A DNA stretch of 64,000 nucleotides, from NCBI RefSeq assembly GCF_036323735.1, contig NC_086020.1, positions 125,168,710 through 125,232,709 of the forward strand, written 5' to 3'. Shown piece after piece: positions 34,403-44,519 of the stretch (the stretch's first letter is position 1; each line of letters opens with the position of its first letter). Origin of the DNA: Rattus norvegicus. Lineage: Eukaryota > Chordata > Mammalia > Rodentia > Muridae. A program made the position numbers and the translations under genes. Below the pieces are notes generated by a model, which was not told the origin of the DNA, ran no database searches, and was given only the letters and a program-made list of their open reading frames with translations.

Positions 34403-34819
34403 ATGAATATAATGGGAAGCAATAATCACCATTCCTTAATATCTCTCAATATCAATGGCCTCAACTCCCCAATAAAAAGACATAGATTAACAAACTGGAT
34501 ACGCAATGAGGACCCTGCATTCTGCTGCCTACAGGAAACACACCTCAGAGACAAAGACAGACACTACCTCAGAGTGAAAGGTTGGAAAACAACTTTCCAA
34601 GCAAATGGTCAGAAGAAGCAAGCTGGAGTAGCCATTCTAATATCAAATAAAATCAATTTTCAATTAAAAGTCATCAAAAAAGATAAGGAAGGACACTTCA
34701 TATTCATCAAAGGAAAAATCCACCAAGATGAACTCTCAATCCTCATCTTCGGTTGGTTTATATACAAGTGTGCAATTTCTAGGCTTGAAAGTAAAATGAT
34801 GCTATCTGGTGCTGGATAG
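34403..34819 (+). pseudogene. L1 ORF2 truncated by fusion: N-terminal endonuclease only
   Basis: Codons 1 to about 114 are the start of the ORF2 endonuclease (SLNINGLNSP at 12-21, CCLQETHLRD at 41-50). After DELSIL the frame passes into the fused mRNA 3' end, adds about 24 unrelated residues beginning IFGWFIYKC and stops at 34819. The remaining endonuclease motifs (GDFN, SDHH), reverse transcriptase and Cys-rich domain are absent, so it is non-functional as an ORF2 enzyme. Confidence 0.93.
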
Positions 34820-35977
34820 AGGAGCCTTATTTTTTATTATGGCAGCTTGCTATTTTTGTAATATGGTGATTTGGTTGAACACATTAAAGTACAGTAGTAA
34901 CTGATCTCCCCCTCTTCCTGGATGAGTGAGGAGATGATTAAATGTTGATGTCAGCATCCATGAGCATATTCAGATGAGCTTCTGCTTCTGTTGAAAAGGA
35001 TGCTGTGTTTGATTGTGGTCCGAAGCTTTGAAGCACTACTTGGCATCTCCTTCCTTGGAGGTCTCACTGTTTAAACATAACAGATTTGATAGCTTGTTGG
35101 TAAGGTGAGGTCCAGCTTGTCTCCACTAGGTCATCTTCATGTGAATCCGGTGGTTATACGGTTTTGTTCTAGGGATATTTCATTTTTTTAATAACGGTTT
35201 TAGCTGACATTCATGGAGAGAATGAATCCTTAGAAGTGTGCCACTAGTGAAAGGAAATCCTGTCTAGAGTATGTTTCTTTACAAAGCTGTGTCACACCAT
35301 CCTTTGGGCCCTCTGCTGGAAAAGTAGAATCAAGTCTCAAATAATGCCTTTTAAATTGTATCCTCTAGTATTATAGATGTAGGACAGTACTGTATCATAC
35401 CTCTGTGGATGTAAAATAGCTTGTACCTGCTTTATGATACGTAGTAGTGACCGTGCTTTATCAGAGCTGTTTTTAATGATGTTGCTCAGAATGTTTTCTT
35501 TCCAGATGATGATTGAGAAGCTAATTTAAAAAAAAATGGTGCCAGGTACCACAAGAGTAACAGAACTGTGCTGTTTTCTCGGGTTTTGTTTTTTTACTTT
35601 TTTTTTTAATGGAGTGTGCTGGATGTCTCTACAGTTTTGTTCAGATGACTGCAGAACCTGGAAAAGCTGTTGCTGCTGTTGATGCATAACACACTGCTAT
35701 TATTGGTCTTTTTATATAAATATAAATATATATATATACAGATATATAATTTGAATTTTTTGAAACTTTACCTGTGCTGTCAACTTTCGAAAAAAGTATC
35801 CCCGTTTACTGTGTTGAGTTGGCACTGTACAGAAATTAACAGCCATATTGGTCTAGAAATGTTGAACTTAAGTTTTTTCCATTTGTACAGGGGTAACACA
35901 CTGTATTAAATATGTAAGGTCTTATATACGTGGGTTTGATTACAAAAACTAATAAAGTATTCTCTAAATAAAAAAAA
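34744..35977 (+). pseudogene. Retrocopied 3' end of an unidentified polyadenylated transcript
   Basis: About 1.2 kb with the texture of a mammalian 3' UTR: AT-rich, no long frame, T-rich runs, a TATATA-type stretch (35717-35745), then AATAAA at 35951-35956 about 15 bp before a 9-10-base A tail. It matches none of the L1, SINE or hAT text elsewhere in the window. I do not recognise the source gene. The 79-codon frame at 35670-35909 is low complexity. Confidence 0.8.
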
Positions 35978-36059
35978 AAGAATACTTTTATGGTTGGGGT
36001 CACCACAGCATGAGGGACTGTACTAAAGGGTCGCAGCGTCAGGAAGGTGAGAGCCACTG

Positions 36060-37644
36060 CTCTAGCTGGTTTTGCTTCCACTCTCAGAAGGCTCTTTGTG
36101 TAGTCAAAGTCTTCTGTACTCTGCTACCTGGAGAAGAAAAGATAAACATGTGGGCCCAGTCACATGCACTGGGACAGAAAAAAAAAGCAGAAAGACCCAT
36201 CTCAATATAGCATTAGGCACAGAAAGGCCTTGTGTCCACAGTTTCTAATGTCTCTGCTCTTCAAAAGCAGAGTTTTCCTAAAAAGGTGCCTCCCAGCATG
36301 TCAGTGGTCCTGTGCTCCCTGAACATGAGACATCTTGAAAGCTATTGTCCCCTTATCTCCTCATTGGCCAGAAGCCTGTGTTTACTAATACTCATGTTTG
36401 TGGACACATGTCACCACCATTGTTAATTCCAAATTGATGTGGATCTTACAGACGACTGCTGTGCATTCTGTACCATACAGGAAAGCTTAGAATTGGAGAG
36501 GAAGAGAGACAAAAAATATTACAGAAAGAAAGGAGAAAAAGTGCACCCACTAGGTAAAGACATGCTGTCTGCCTTGCACTGACAATTGTCAATAACACTA
36601 AATACATGTTCATTGTCTCAGTCTTTTAAAAATATTATTAGGAGAGAAATGCCATGTACGAGATCAAAAGAAACTGTATTTCCACTTGATTGATAGATGA
36701 ACCATGTACCACCTATAAATTATTAAAAAGCAACCTACTTTATCTGTCTATTTGTTACAAATGTTATATGCAGGTAATATTTTTCCATTTAACAGTACGA
36801 TGAACAATAAGTAAATTTAATTTTGACCTAGAGATCTAATCTGCTCCAATGTCCACCCACTCACCCAGCAAGACCTAAACTGTCAGCAGGTCGGTAAAGG
36901 ATCCCTTTGTCTGAATACTGTAAGTCTTTCTGATCCCTACATCACATGCAAATCTTAAGCTACTTAGTGTTTTATTGACAGAACTTTGGAAAGATGAGGA
37001 ACAAAGAGACATAGCCAAGAGGAGAATGTGGGCTTTCAGACATTCTGTGTGTACTAATAGTGATATTTAAACCACCAAGATTTCCATCCATCAGTACTAA
37101 TTTATTTCAGATTGCTCTGTGGGTCTGCTAATCAAAGCCAGCAAACACATACCGAGAAAAGCCAAAGGGAGAAATGAATTCCATCTCCCTACATCCATGT
37201 ATCAAGAGGATGGTGAGTAGTTAGGACGAATAAGTGCGGAGTTGTTGGTGCTTTAATTTCATAGTTAGCAGGATCATCGGTTAGAGAACCAGGTGAGAAC
37301 GTATAGATAGATGGTTTCTTACACTGCCCTAAAATTTATCTAAAGTTAGACTTACATAACAGAAGGTGCCTAAATCCAAGGACTACTATTTTCAAGTATT
37401 TTGTTTTCATCAGAAATGGCCGAGAGTTGTAATCTTTTGAAATAATTGCCCTCTGTGACATGAAGGAAAAAAAATGGGAGGACAGTTGAAAAGAGAAGAC
37501 AATTTTACCACTGGCCAGTGGGGGGGGGGGAAGGTAATTATTGAATTGTAACTGAAAGTATACCCACACATTAGCTTTAATATGAAACAAATAGCAATAT
37601 ATTTGAACAAAAACTTCTAACAAACCTTTTTTCTAACAACTGCC
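36060..37644. other. No gene recognised
   Basis: Unassigned sequence. A G run lies at 37520-37530. No frame with a recognisable domain. Confidence 0.5.
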
Positions 37645-38495
37645 TATATTAGTTACTCATGTGGCTATGTTAGAGAACTGTGAGAAAAGCCAAGAAGAGT
37701 TCATTGACTTAGCTTATGGTTCCAGAGAGACAGAATCCATCATGGCAGGATGAGCAGGAAACTGGCCCATCACTTTTACATCAACACACAGGAAGCGAAG
37801 AGAGCAAACTGTAAGTAAGGTAAAGACAAACTTTCTTTCTTTTTTTTTTTAATTTATTAACTTGAGTATTTCTTATATACATTTCGAGTGTTATTCCCTT
37901 TTCCGGTATCCGGGCAAACATCCCCCTCCCCCCTCCCCTTCCTTATGGGTGTTCCCCTCCCGACCCTCCCCCCATTGCCGCCCTCCCCCCACCAGTCTAG
38001 TTCACTGGGGATTCAGTCTTAGCAGGACCCAGGGCTTCTCCTTCCACTGGTGCTCTTACTAGGATATTCATTGCTACCTTTGAGGTCAGAGTCCAGGGTC
38101 AGTCCATGTATAGTCTTTAGGTAGTGGCTTAGTCCCTGGAAGCTCTGGTTGCTTAGCATTGTTGTACATATGGGGTCTCGAGCCCCTTCAAGATCTTCCA
38201 GTTCTTTCTCTGATTCCTTCAACGGGGGTCCTATTCTCAGTTCAGTGGTTTGCTGCTGGCATTCGCCTCTGTATTTGCTGTATTCTGGCTGTGTCTCTCA
38301 GGAGCGATCTACATCCGGCTCCTGTCGGAAAGACAAACTTTCAAATCCTGCCACGCCAATAATGTCAGTGACTTGGTGTTATATCAGGACTTCATTTTCT
38401 AAACATTCCCTAATCTTCCTAAGCAGAAGCACTAACTGAGGATCAAGTGCTTAATTGTATGAGACTGTGGGGCACATTTCTCATCCAAACCAATG
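37645..38495 (-). mobile_element. Degenerate hAT-like element split by an L1 fragment
   Basis: Left part 'tagttactcatgtggctatg', 'cttagcttatggttccagag' and 'catcatggcaggatgagcag'. Right part (after 38342) 'aatcctgccacgccaataat' through 'gactgtggggcacatttctc' and 'atccaaacca'. This follows the 14389-type family in antisense orientation but is strongly diverged. Confidence 0.55.
37836..38328 (-). mobile_element. 5'-truncated young L1, 3' UTR only
   Basis: Starts with a T-rich run (the A tail on the - strand), then 'aatttattaacttgagtatt', the C-rich complement of the polypurine tract (37920-37992), and ends at GGCTCCTGTCGG. It is bounded by a perfect 14-bp duplication, AAAGACAAACTTTC (37822-37835 and 38329-38342). 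It holds about 490 bp and no coding sequence. Confidence 0.95.
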
Positions 38496-38499
38496 CAGG

Positions 38500-38508
38500 A
38501 GACACACA

Positions 38509-38539
<31 letters not shown>

Positions 38540-38597
38540 GCACGCACGCACGCACGCATGCACGCACGCACACGCACACGCACACACTCACACACAG
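38500..38597. repeat. (CA)n / (GCAC)n microsatellite
   Basis: CA units, then GCAC units (38538-38580), then CA again. Confidence 0.95.
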
Positions 38598-39795
38598 AGT
38601 TGTCTTACATTTTTCATTTTTTGTTTTTACTTTTGTTTTTATTTTTGAGAGGGAGAGCAGATTGAGGCTCAGTGGAGCAAATTTCTTTTTTTAATGAAAT
38701 AAAATAGAACTTAAAACAATGAACTTGACGCTAGGATTGTAGCTTTAAAACACAGTTCTAAGAGAAGTTGTCTAGTCCTCATACTTGGAAACAAAATAAG
38801 ATCTCTGCCAATATAATCTTACTTGACACATAAAGTAAATATATGCACACCAATAATGAATACTTAGTAAAAGTATAACCAAGCTGTGTGGTGAGCACAT
38901 TCAAATAGCTATTGTAGAGGAAGGGAGACACAAAAACAAGTTGAAAATAAATATAAAAGAAGGATTAATTTATCTATAAAATAAATCTTGCATTGACCAA
39001 TGGTAGCAGAATCCTAAAACCTAAGAAATATAGTTATATCAATGGTTTCTGCCAGAAGCCAATGTGAGTAATACAATAATCAATAAGACTTATACATAAT
39101 TGTGGCAATGTTTAAAATAAAAAAGACATTGATTAATTAGGTCAACATGAGATACAACCTCAGGCTAACAGATGACCTTGCCTACTTGGGTTTTAGAATC
39201 CTATAAAATTTGTTGTAGAAATATATTGTTTGTAAAAATCAACACACACCACTGAAACCAAATCTGGGCTTTGCTCTCCAGTGAGAAGCCATGTCTGGTA
39301 TACGGAGACATAGGTGTACAAGTCCTAGGTAGGAAAGCCTGATGATGGGTTAGAGGTGAGGAAGCACAATACCAAAGGTGGTAAAGGTGTCTAAATAAGG
39401 ACAAAAGTGCCTAGCATGTGCTGATTGAGAATGTAGACTGTCTGGTGACCTTTGCTGATGTGGACAAGTATCTTGTTACGTAAGGAAAGAACATCAGTGA
39501 CAGACTATAGACATTAACCTTTCCAGTAGCATGGCTGACTCAATGGCAGATGTGTCCTGGTGGGTCGTGTTGTGTCCTGTTGCTGTCTGCATGACTCTTA
39601 ATAACTCTGCTTCCACCAAAGAGTCTTCTCTTGGACAGCAATTACTACTCTTTACATGGTCTTGAGAAATCCCTCTGATTCATGTGAGTATCCTGAACTT
39701 GTGAGTCTCTAGAGTTTGCCTCCTCCTGCTAGTAAGAAATGCTTTGATGAAGAGGACACAGCTAACAACCATGATGGAAAACCTTTCATGGAAAT
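38598..39795. other. No gene recognised
   Basis: T-rich to about 38650, then unassigned AT-rich sequence. Confidence 0.5.
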
Positions 39796-40122
39796 AAAAT
39801 ATTTTTATTGGATATTTTTTTATTTACATTTCTAATGTTATTCCCTTTCCCAGTTTCCCAGTCATATGGCCCCTGTCCCATCACCCTCCTCTTCTTCTAT
39901 AAGGGTGTTCCCCCTCCCCAACCACCCTCCATTCTCCCAGACACTCCCCTACACTGGGGACTCCAGCCTTTGCAGGACCAAGGGCTTCTCCTTCCATTGG
40001 TGCCAAAGAAGGCCGTCCTCTGCTACATATGCAGCTGGAGCCATGAGTCTGTCCAGGTATAGTTTTGGGGTAGTGGTTTAGTCCCTAGGAGCTCTGGTTG
40101 GTTGGTATTGTTGTTCTTATAT
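39796..40122 (-). mobile_element. Older L1 3' UTR fragment, antisense
   Basis: 'atttacatttctaatgttat', 'ataagggtgttccccctccc', 'ccattggtgccaaagaaggc' and 'gctctggttggttggtattg' match L1 3' UTR text. The CCATTGGTGCC word is shared with the older fragments at 45300 rather than with the youngest copies. No clear duplication found. Confidence 0.85.
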
Positions 40123-40886
40123 TTAAGAACTGTGCTGCTTCTGAATGAAGGATGTAGGAATTTTTTCATGGAAAGATTATATAGGTAATAACTTAGATGA
40201 CCTAGTCTCTAACTCATCCCAGCCACAAGCGATTAGAATCCATTGAATTAAAAACTTAACAGGAGTGGATCTTAGAGTGGTGGCTCCTGGGTCTCATAGT
40301 CTCCCACTACAACTACATAAGAGACTCAGGTTAAAGTTGCTTATTTCAGACGCTGCTGAATTTCTGTACCAGACACTGAGATTTTTCTAAACATCAATTT
40401 TGTTCTCTTAAACTACTTAAGTTTTGGGCCTCTGGTGCAGCAGTAGATCACTAATATAGGGGTCTTTCATGGAAGTTGGACCTGAATGAAGAAGGATTCC
40501 TGCATGGATAGGTACCTCACCTGCATAACCTGTGGACAGCTTTAAAACTGGATAGTTTTACCACATTTACCTCATTGATTGTTGCTATTATGGCTTGCTT
40601 CGCTTGTCAATACTTCCAGTAAGCTGGGTGTTGCCATTCCTAACAACCTACTGAACCTACCCATGTCTACTGTCTCCCTGCTTAGAAGCTGAGAAAGTTA
40701 AGCTTAGGAAGAAACTGCAGACCTGCATAGCAGTCATGATAAATAAATGCACCCCGCACTGGGCCTGGTGGATCTTGCTTCCTGGCACAGCCTTTTTTTT
40801 ACAAGAAGGTAAGACTTTTAATCTTTCAGTGCATATTATTCATTATACAGACATTTAACATTTGAAAGAGCTTTTATTGTCACTTG
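40123..40886. other. No gene recognised
   Basis: Unassigned sequence between two antisense L1 fragments. Confidence 0.5.
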
Positions 40887-40984
40887 AGATTTTTATTTTA
40901 TTTTATTTTATTTTTTAACTTGAGTATTTCTTATTTACATTTCGAGTGTTATTCCCTTTCCTGGTTTATGGGCCAACATCCCCC

Positions 40985-41038
40985 TAATCCCTCCCCCTCC
41001 CCCTCCCCCTCCCCCTCCCCCTCCCCCTCCCCCTCCCC
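40985..41038. repeat. (CCCCCT)n expansion in an L1 3' UTR
   Basis: About eight CCCCCT units. In the other young copies this position is a shorter, irregular C-rich block. The - strand is AGGGGG-repeated. Confidence 0.92.
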
Positions 41039-41661
41039 TTCTTTAAGGGTGTTCCCCTCCCCATCCTCCCCCCATTGCCGCCCTCCCCCCAACAATCTAG
41101 TTCACTGGGGGTTCAGTCTTAGCAGGACCCAGGGCTTCCCGTTCCACTGGTGCTCTTACTAGGATATTCATTGCTACCTATGAGGTCAGAGTCCAGGGTC
41201 AGTCCATAGTCTTTAGGTAGTGGCTTAGTCCCTGGAAGCTCTGGTTGCTTGGCATTGTTGTTCATATGGGATCTCGAGCCCCTTCAAGCTCTTCCAGTTC
41301 TTTCTCTGATTCCTTCAACGGGGGTCCTATTCTCAGTTCAGTGGTTTGCTGCTGGCATTCGCCTCTGTATTTGCTGTATTCTGGCTGTGTCTCTCAGGAG
41401 CGATCTACATGCGGCTCCTGTCGGCCTGCACTTCTTTGCTTCATCTATCTTGTCTAATTGGATGGCTGTATATGTGTGGGCCACATGTGAGGCAGGCTCT
41501 GAGTGGGTGTTCCTTCTGTGTCTGTTTTAATCTTTGCCTTTCTATTCCCTGCCACGGGTATTCTTATTCCCCTTTTAAAGAAGGAGTGAAGCATTCACAT
41601 TTTGATCATCCGTCTTGAGTTTCATGTGTTCTAGGCATCTAGGGTAATTCAAGCATTTGGG

Positions 41662-42815
41662 CTAGTAGCCACTTATCAATGAGTGTATACCATGTGTGTT
41701 TTTCTGTGATTGGGTTTCCTCACTCAGGATGATATTTTCCAGTTCCAACCATTTGCCTACGAATTTCATAAACTCGTTGTTTTTGATAGCTGAGTAATAT
41801 TCCATTGTGTAGATATACCACATTTTCTGTATCCATTCCTCTGTTGAAGGGCATCTGGGTTCTTTCCAGCTTCAGGCTATTATAAATAAGGCTGCTATGA
41901 ACATAGTGGAGCACGTGTCATTTTTATATGTTGGGGCATCTTGTGGGTATATGCCCAAGAGAGGTATAGCTGGATCCTCAGGCAGTTCAATGTCCAATTT
42001 TCTGAGGAACCTCCAGACTGATTTCCAGAATGGTTGTACCAGTCTGCAATCCCACCAACAATGGAGGAGTGTTCCTCTTTCTCCGCATCCTCGCCAGCAT
42101 CTGCTGTCACCTGAGTTTTTGATCTTAGCCATTCTCACTGGTGTGAGGTGAAATCTCAGGGTTGTTTTGATTTGCATTTCCCTTATGACTAAAGATGATG
42201 AACATTTCTTTAGGTGTTTCTCAGCCATTCGGCATTCCTCAGCTGTGAATTCTTTGTTTAGCTCTGAACCCCATTTTTAATAGGGTTATTTGTCTCCCTG
42301 TGGTCTAACTTCTTGAGTTTTTGTATATTTTGGATATAAGGCCTCTATCTGTTGTAGGATTGGTAAAGATCTTTTCCCAATCTGTTGGTTGCCGTTTTGT
42401 CCTAACCACAGTGTCCTTTGCCTTACAGAAGCTTTGCAGTTTTATGAGATCCCATTTGTTGATTCTTGATCTTAGAGAATAAGCCATTGGTGTTTTGTTC
42501 AGGAAATTTTTTCCAGTGCCCATGTGTTCGAGATGCTGCCCTAGTTTTTCTTCTATTAGTTTGAGTGTATCTGGTTTGATGTGATCCTTGTTTGAGGTCC
42601 TTGATCCACTTGGACTTAAGCTTTGTACAGGGTGATAAGCATGGATTGATCTGCATTCTTCTGCATGTTGACCTGGAGTTGAACCAGCACCATTAGCTGA
42701 AAATGCTGTCTTTTTTCCATTTGATGGTTTTGGCTCCTTTGTCAAAAATCAAGTGCCCATAGGTGCGTGGGTTCATTTCTGGGTCTTCAATTCTGTTCCA
42801 TTGGTCTATCTGTCT
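41662..42815 (-). pseudogene. L1 ORF2 C-terminal remnant
   Basis: Codes on the - strand for the last ~385 codons of ORF2, ending ISGY then TAG at 41662-41664. Recognisable text: GCGERGTLLHCWWDCRLVQ (Cys-rich C-terminus), WRFLRKLDIELPEDPAIPLL and VRTKRQPTDWEKIFTNPTTD. Frameshifts near 42228-42310 and 42600-42660 break it. The endonuclease and catalytic reverse transcriptase box are not present. Confidence 0.88.
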
Positions 42816-42911
42816 AACTCATTCTCTTCTACTTTGGACACTCTTAAGGGTTAAGGGAAATTCATAAATTCTTAAAGTGATGATAAAGCTGAAGAGGAAC
42901 TATAGGAATGA

Positions 42912-43143
42912 AAGCCTGAGGCTTGAGGGAGGAGATGGCTCAGCGGGTAAAGTACTTTGCCATGCATGTATCAGGTCTTGAGTTCAATTTCCAGAGCTAA
43001 CATAAAACAGCTGAGTATAGTAGAGTGTGCCCAACAATACTTGCTGAGGAGAAGAAAATAGGAGAATGCCTTGGAGCTAGCTATGCAGCCAGGCCAGCTG
43101 CATCCATAAGCTATTCACTGAAAGACCTTATGTTAGGTAGTAA
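42912..43143 (+). mobile_element. B4-type composite SINE
   Basis: The tRNA-like head 'gaggagatggctcagcgggt' and 'aaagtactttgccatgcatg' is followed by a B4-like body: 'agaaaataggagaatgcctt', 'ggagctagctatgcagccag' and 'attcactgaaagacctta'. The downstream L1 starts right after it. Confidence 0.65.
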
Positions 43144-43323
43144 GATCAACTGGAGATTCTTCCGGTTTCCCACTGCAAACATATATGACCCTGTGCCACA
43201 GCTCTCTGAACCCAGATCTCTCCAGGAGAGAGTTGGTCTCCCAGGAGTGCTGACACACAGACTTAGAGGAAGGTCAAACCACTGTCAGAGACAGAAAGAT
43301 CAGCTAACACCAGAGATAACCAA

Positions 43324-44452
43324 ATGGCAAGAGGCCAGTGGAAGAACCTAACCAACAGAATCCAGGGCCACTTGGCATCATCAGAACCCAGTTCTCCCAC
43401 CACAGCAAGTCCTGGATACCCCAACACAATGGAAAAGCAAGATTCAGATTTAAAATTACATCTGATGATGATGTTAGAGGACTTTAAGAAGGACATAAAT
43501 AACTCCCTTAAAGAAATATGGGACATCACAGGTAAATAAGTAGAAGTCCTTAAAGAGGGAACACAAAAATCCCTTAAAGAATTACAGGAAAACACAATGA
43601 AACAGGTGAAGGAATTGAACAAAAACAGCCAGGATCTAAAAATGGAAATAGAAACAAATAAAGATAACACAAAGGGAGACAACCCTGGAAAGAGAACACC
43701 TAGGAAAGAGATCAGGAGTCATAGACACAAGAATCATCAACAGAATACACGAGATAGAAGAGAAAATCTCAGGGGCAGAAGATACCATAAAAAACATTGT
43801 GTGACAGGAGGAATTTCTTTTCTGGTCCAATCTCAGGACCAATCAAAGAAACTGCAAAATGCAAAAAGCTGCTAACCTAAAGCATCCAAGAAATCCAAGA
43901 CACAATGAGAAGATCAAACCTAATGATAATAGGTATAGAAGAGAGCCAAGACTCTCAACTTAAAGGGCCAGTAACTATCTTCAACAAAATTATAGAAGAA
44001 AACTTCCCTAATCTAAAGAAAGAGATGCCAGTAACATACAAGAAGCCTACAGAACTCCAAATCGATTGGACCAGAAAAGAAATTCCTCCCATCACATAAT
44101 AGTTAAAATACCAAATGCACAAAACAAAGAAAGAATATTAAAAGCAGTAAGGGAAAAGGCCAAGTAACATATAAAGGCAGACCTATCAGAATTACACCAC
44201 TTATCACCAGAGACTATGAAAGCTACAAGACCCTGGGCAGATGTCATAGAGACCCTAAGAGAAAACAAATGCCAGCACAGGCTACTATATCCAGCAAAAC
44301 TCTCAATTACCATATATGGAGAAAACCAGATATTTCATGACAAAACCAAATTTACACAATATCATTCCACAAATCCAGCCCTACAAAGGATAACAGATGG
44401 AAAACTCCAACACAAGGAGGGAAACTACACCCTAGAAAAAACAAGAAACTAA
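43324..44452 (+). pseudogene. L1 ORF1 remnant
   Basis: Starts ATGGCAAGAGGCCAGTGGAA (MARGQWKNLTN). The text continues with SPGYPNTMEKQDSDLKLHLM, NNSLKEIWDITGK then a stop at 43537-43539. Later pieces are MRRSNLMIIGIEESQ (43905 on) and LLYPAKLSITIYGENQIFHD (to 44452, terminal NYTLEKTRN). Two or more frameshifts separate them. It is an older relative of the intact copies at 4330 and 33288. Confidence 0.92.
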
Positions 44453-44519
44453 TCTTCTTTCAACTAAACCAAAAGAAGAGAGACACACAAACATAATCCC
44501 ACCTCTAACAACAAAAATA

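Larger units (their letters stand above)
32535..35977 (+). mobile_element. Chimeric retro-insertion: L1 5' half fused to a cellular mRNA 3' end
   Basis: One insertion bounded by AAGAATACTTTT at 32523-32534 and 35978-35989. The order is L1 5' UTR (32535-33287), complete ORF1 (33288-34343), the 59-bp spacer, the first 341 bp of ORF2 (34403-34743), then an abrupt switch at 34743/34744 to about 1.2 kb of non-L1 sequence ending in AATAAA (35951-35956) and an A tail. There is no L1 3' UTR. At the switch point the L1 text continues CTAAATATC in L1-A but becomes CATCTTCGG here. No GT splice donor is visible at the L1 side. I infer template switching during target-primed reverse transcription. Confidence 0.9.
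32392..36059. mobile_element. hAT/Charlie-like element split by a 3.4-kb retro-insertion
   Basis: The left part is 32392-32534 and the right part 35990-36059. Its ends, CAGTGGTTCTGAATTTGTGG and AGGAAGGTGAGAGCCACTG, are imperfect terminal inverted repeats of the CAGTGGTTCTCAA type typical of hAT-Charlie elements. The following CTCTAGCT resembles the NTCTAGAN target preference of that group, and CTCTACTT lies 3 bp before the left end. The two halves join seamlessly if the insertion at 32535-35977 and one copy of its duplication are ignored. Confidence 0.8.
40887..42815 (-). mobile_element. Young L1, 5'-truncated in ORF2, antisense
   Basis: The T-rich start (TTTTA units) is the A tail. The 3' UTR extends to 41661 and ORF2 C-terminal coding sequence from 41662 to 42815, ending at 'ccattggtctatctgtct', which corresponds to about 8141 in L1-A. 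Beyond that the sequence is unrelated. I could not find a convincing target-site duplication. The 3' UTR has an expanded CCCCCT repeat. Confidence 0.92.

Noticed and set aside
34403..34819. 138-codon protein as a possible new gene
   Set aside because: It is L1 ORF2 cut by the fusion and followed by ~24 codons of a 3' UTR. There is no evidence that the fused tail is selected.
35670..35909. 79-codon frame in the fused mRNA 3' end
   Set aside because: Low-complexity Leu/Tyr/Lys text over a TATA-rich stretch of a 3' UTR.
39783..40168. TTTCATGGAAA on both sides of an L1 fragment as a target duplication
   Set aside because: The right copy lies about 35 bp beyond the recognisable L1 end and the word is AT-rich. 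Probably coincidence.
40884..41162. Frame with a (Pro-Ser)n stretch
   Set aside because: It is the antisense reading of an L1 3' UTR with a CCCCCT repeat.
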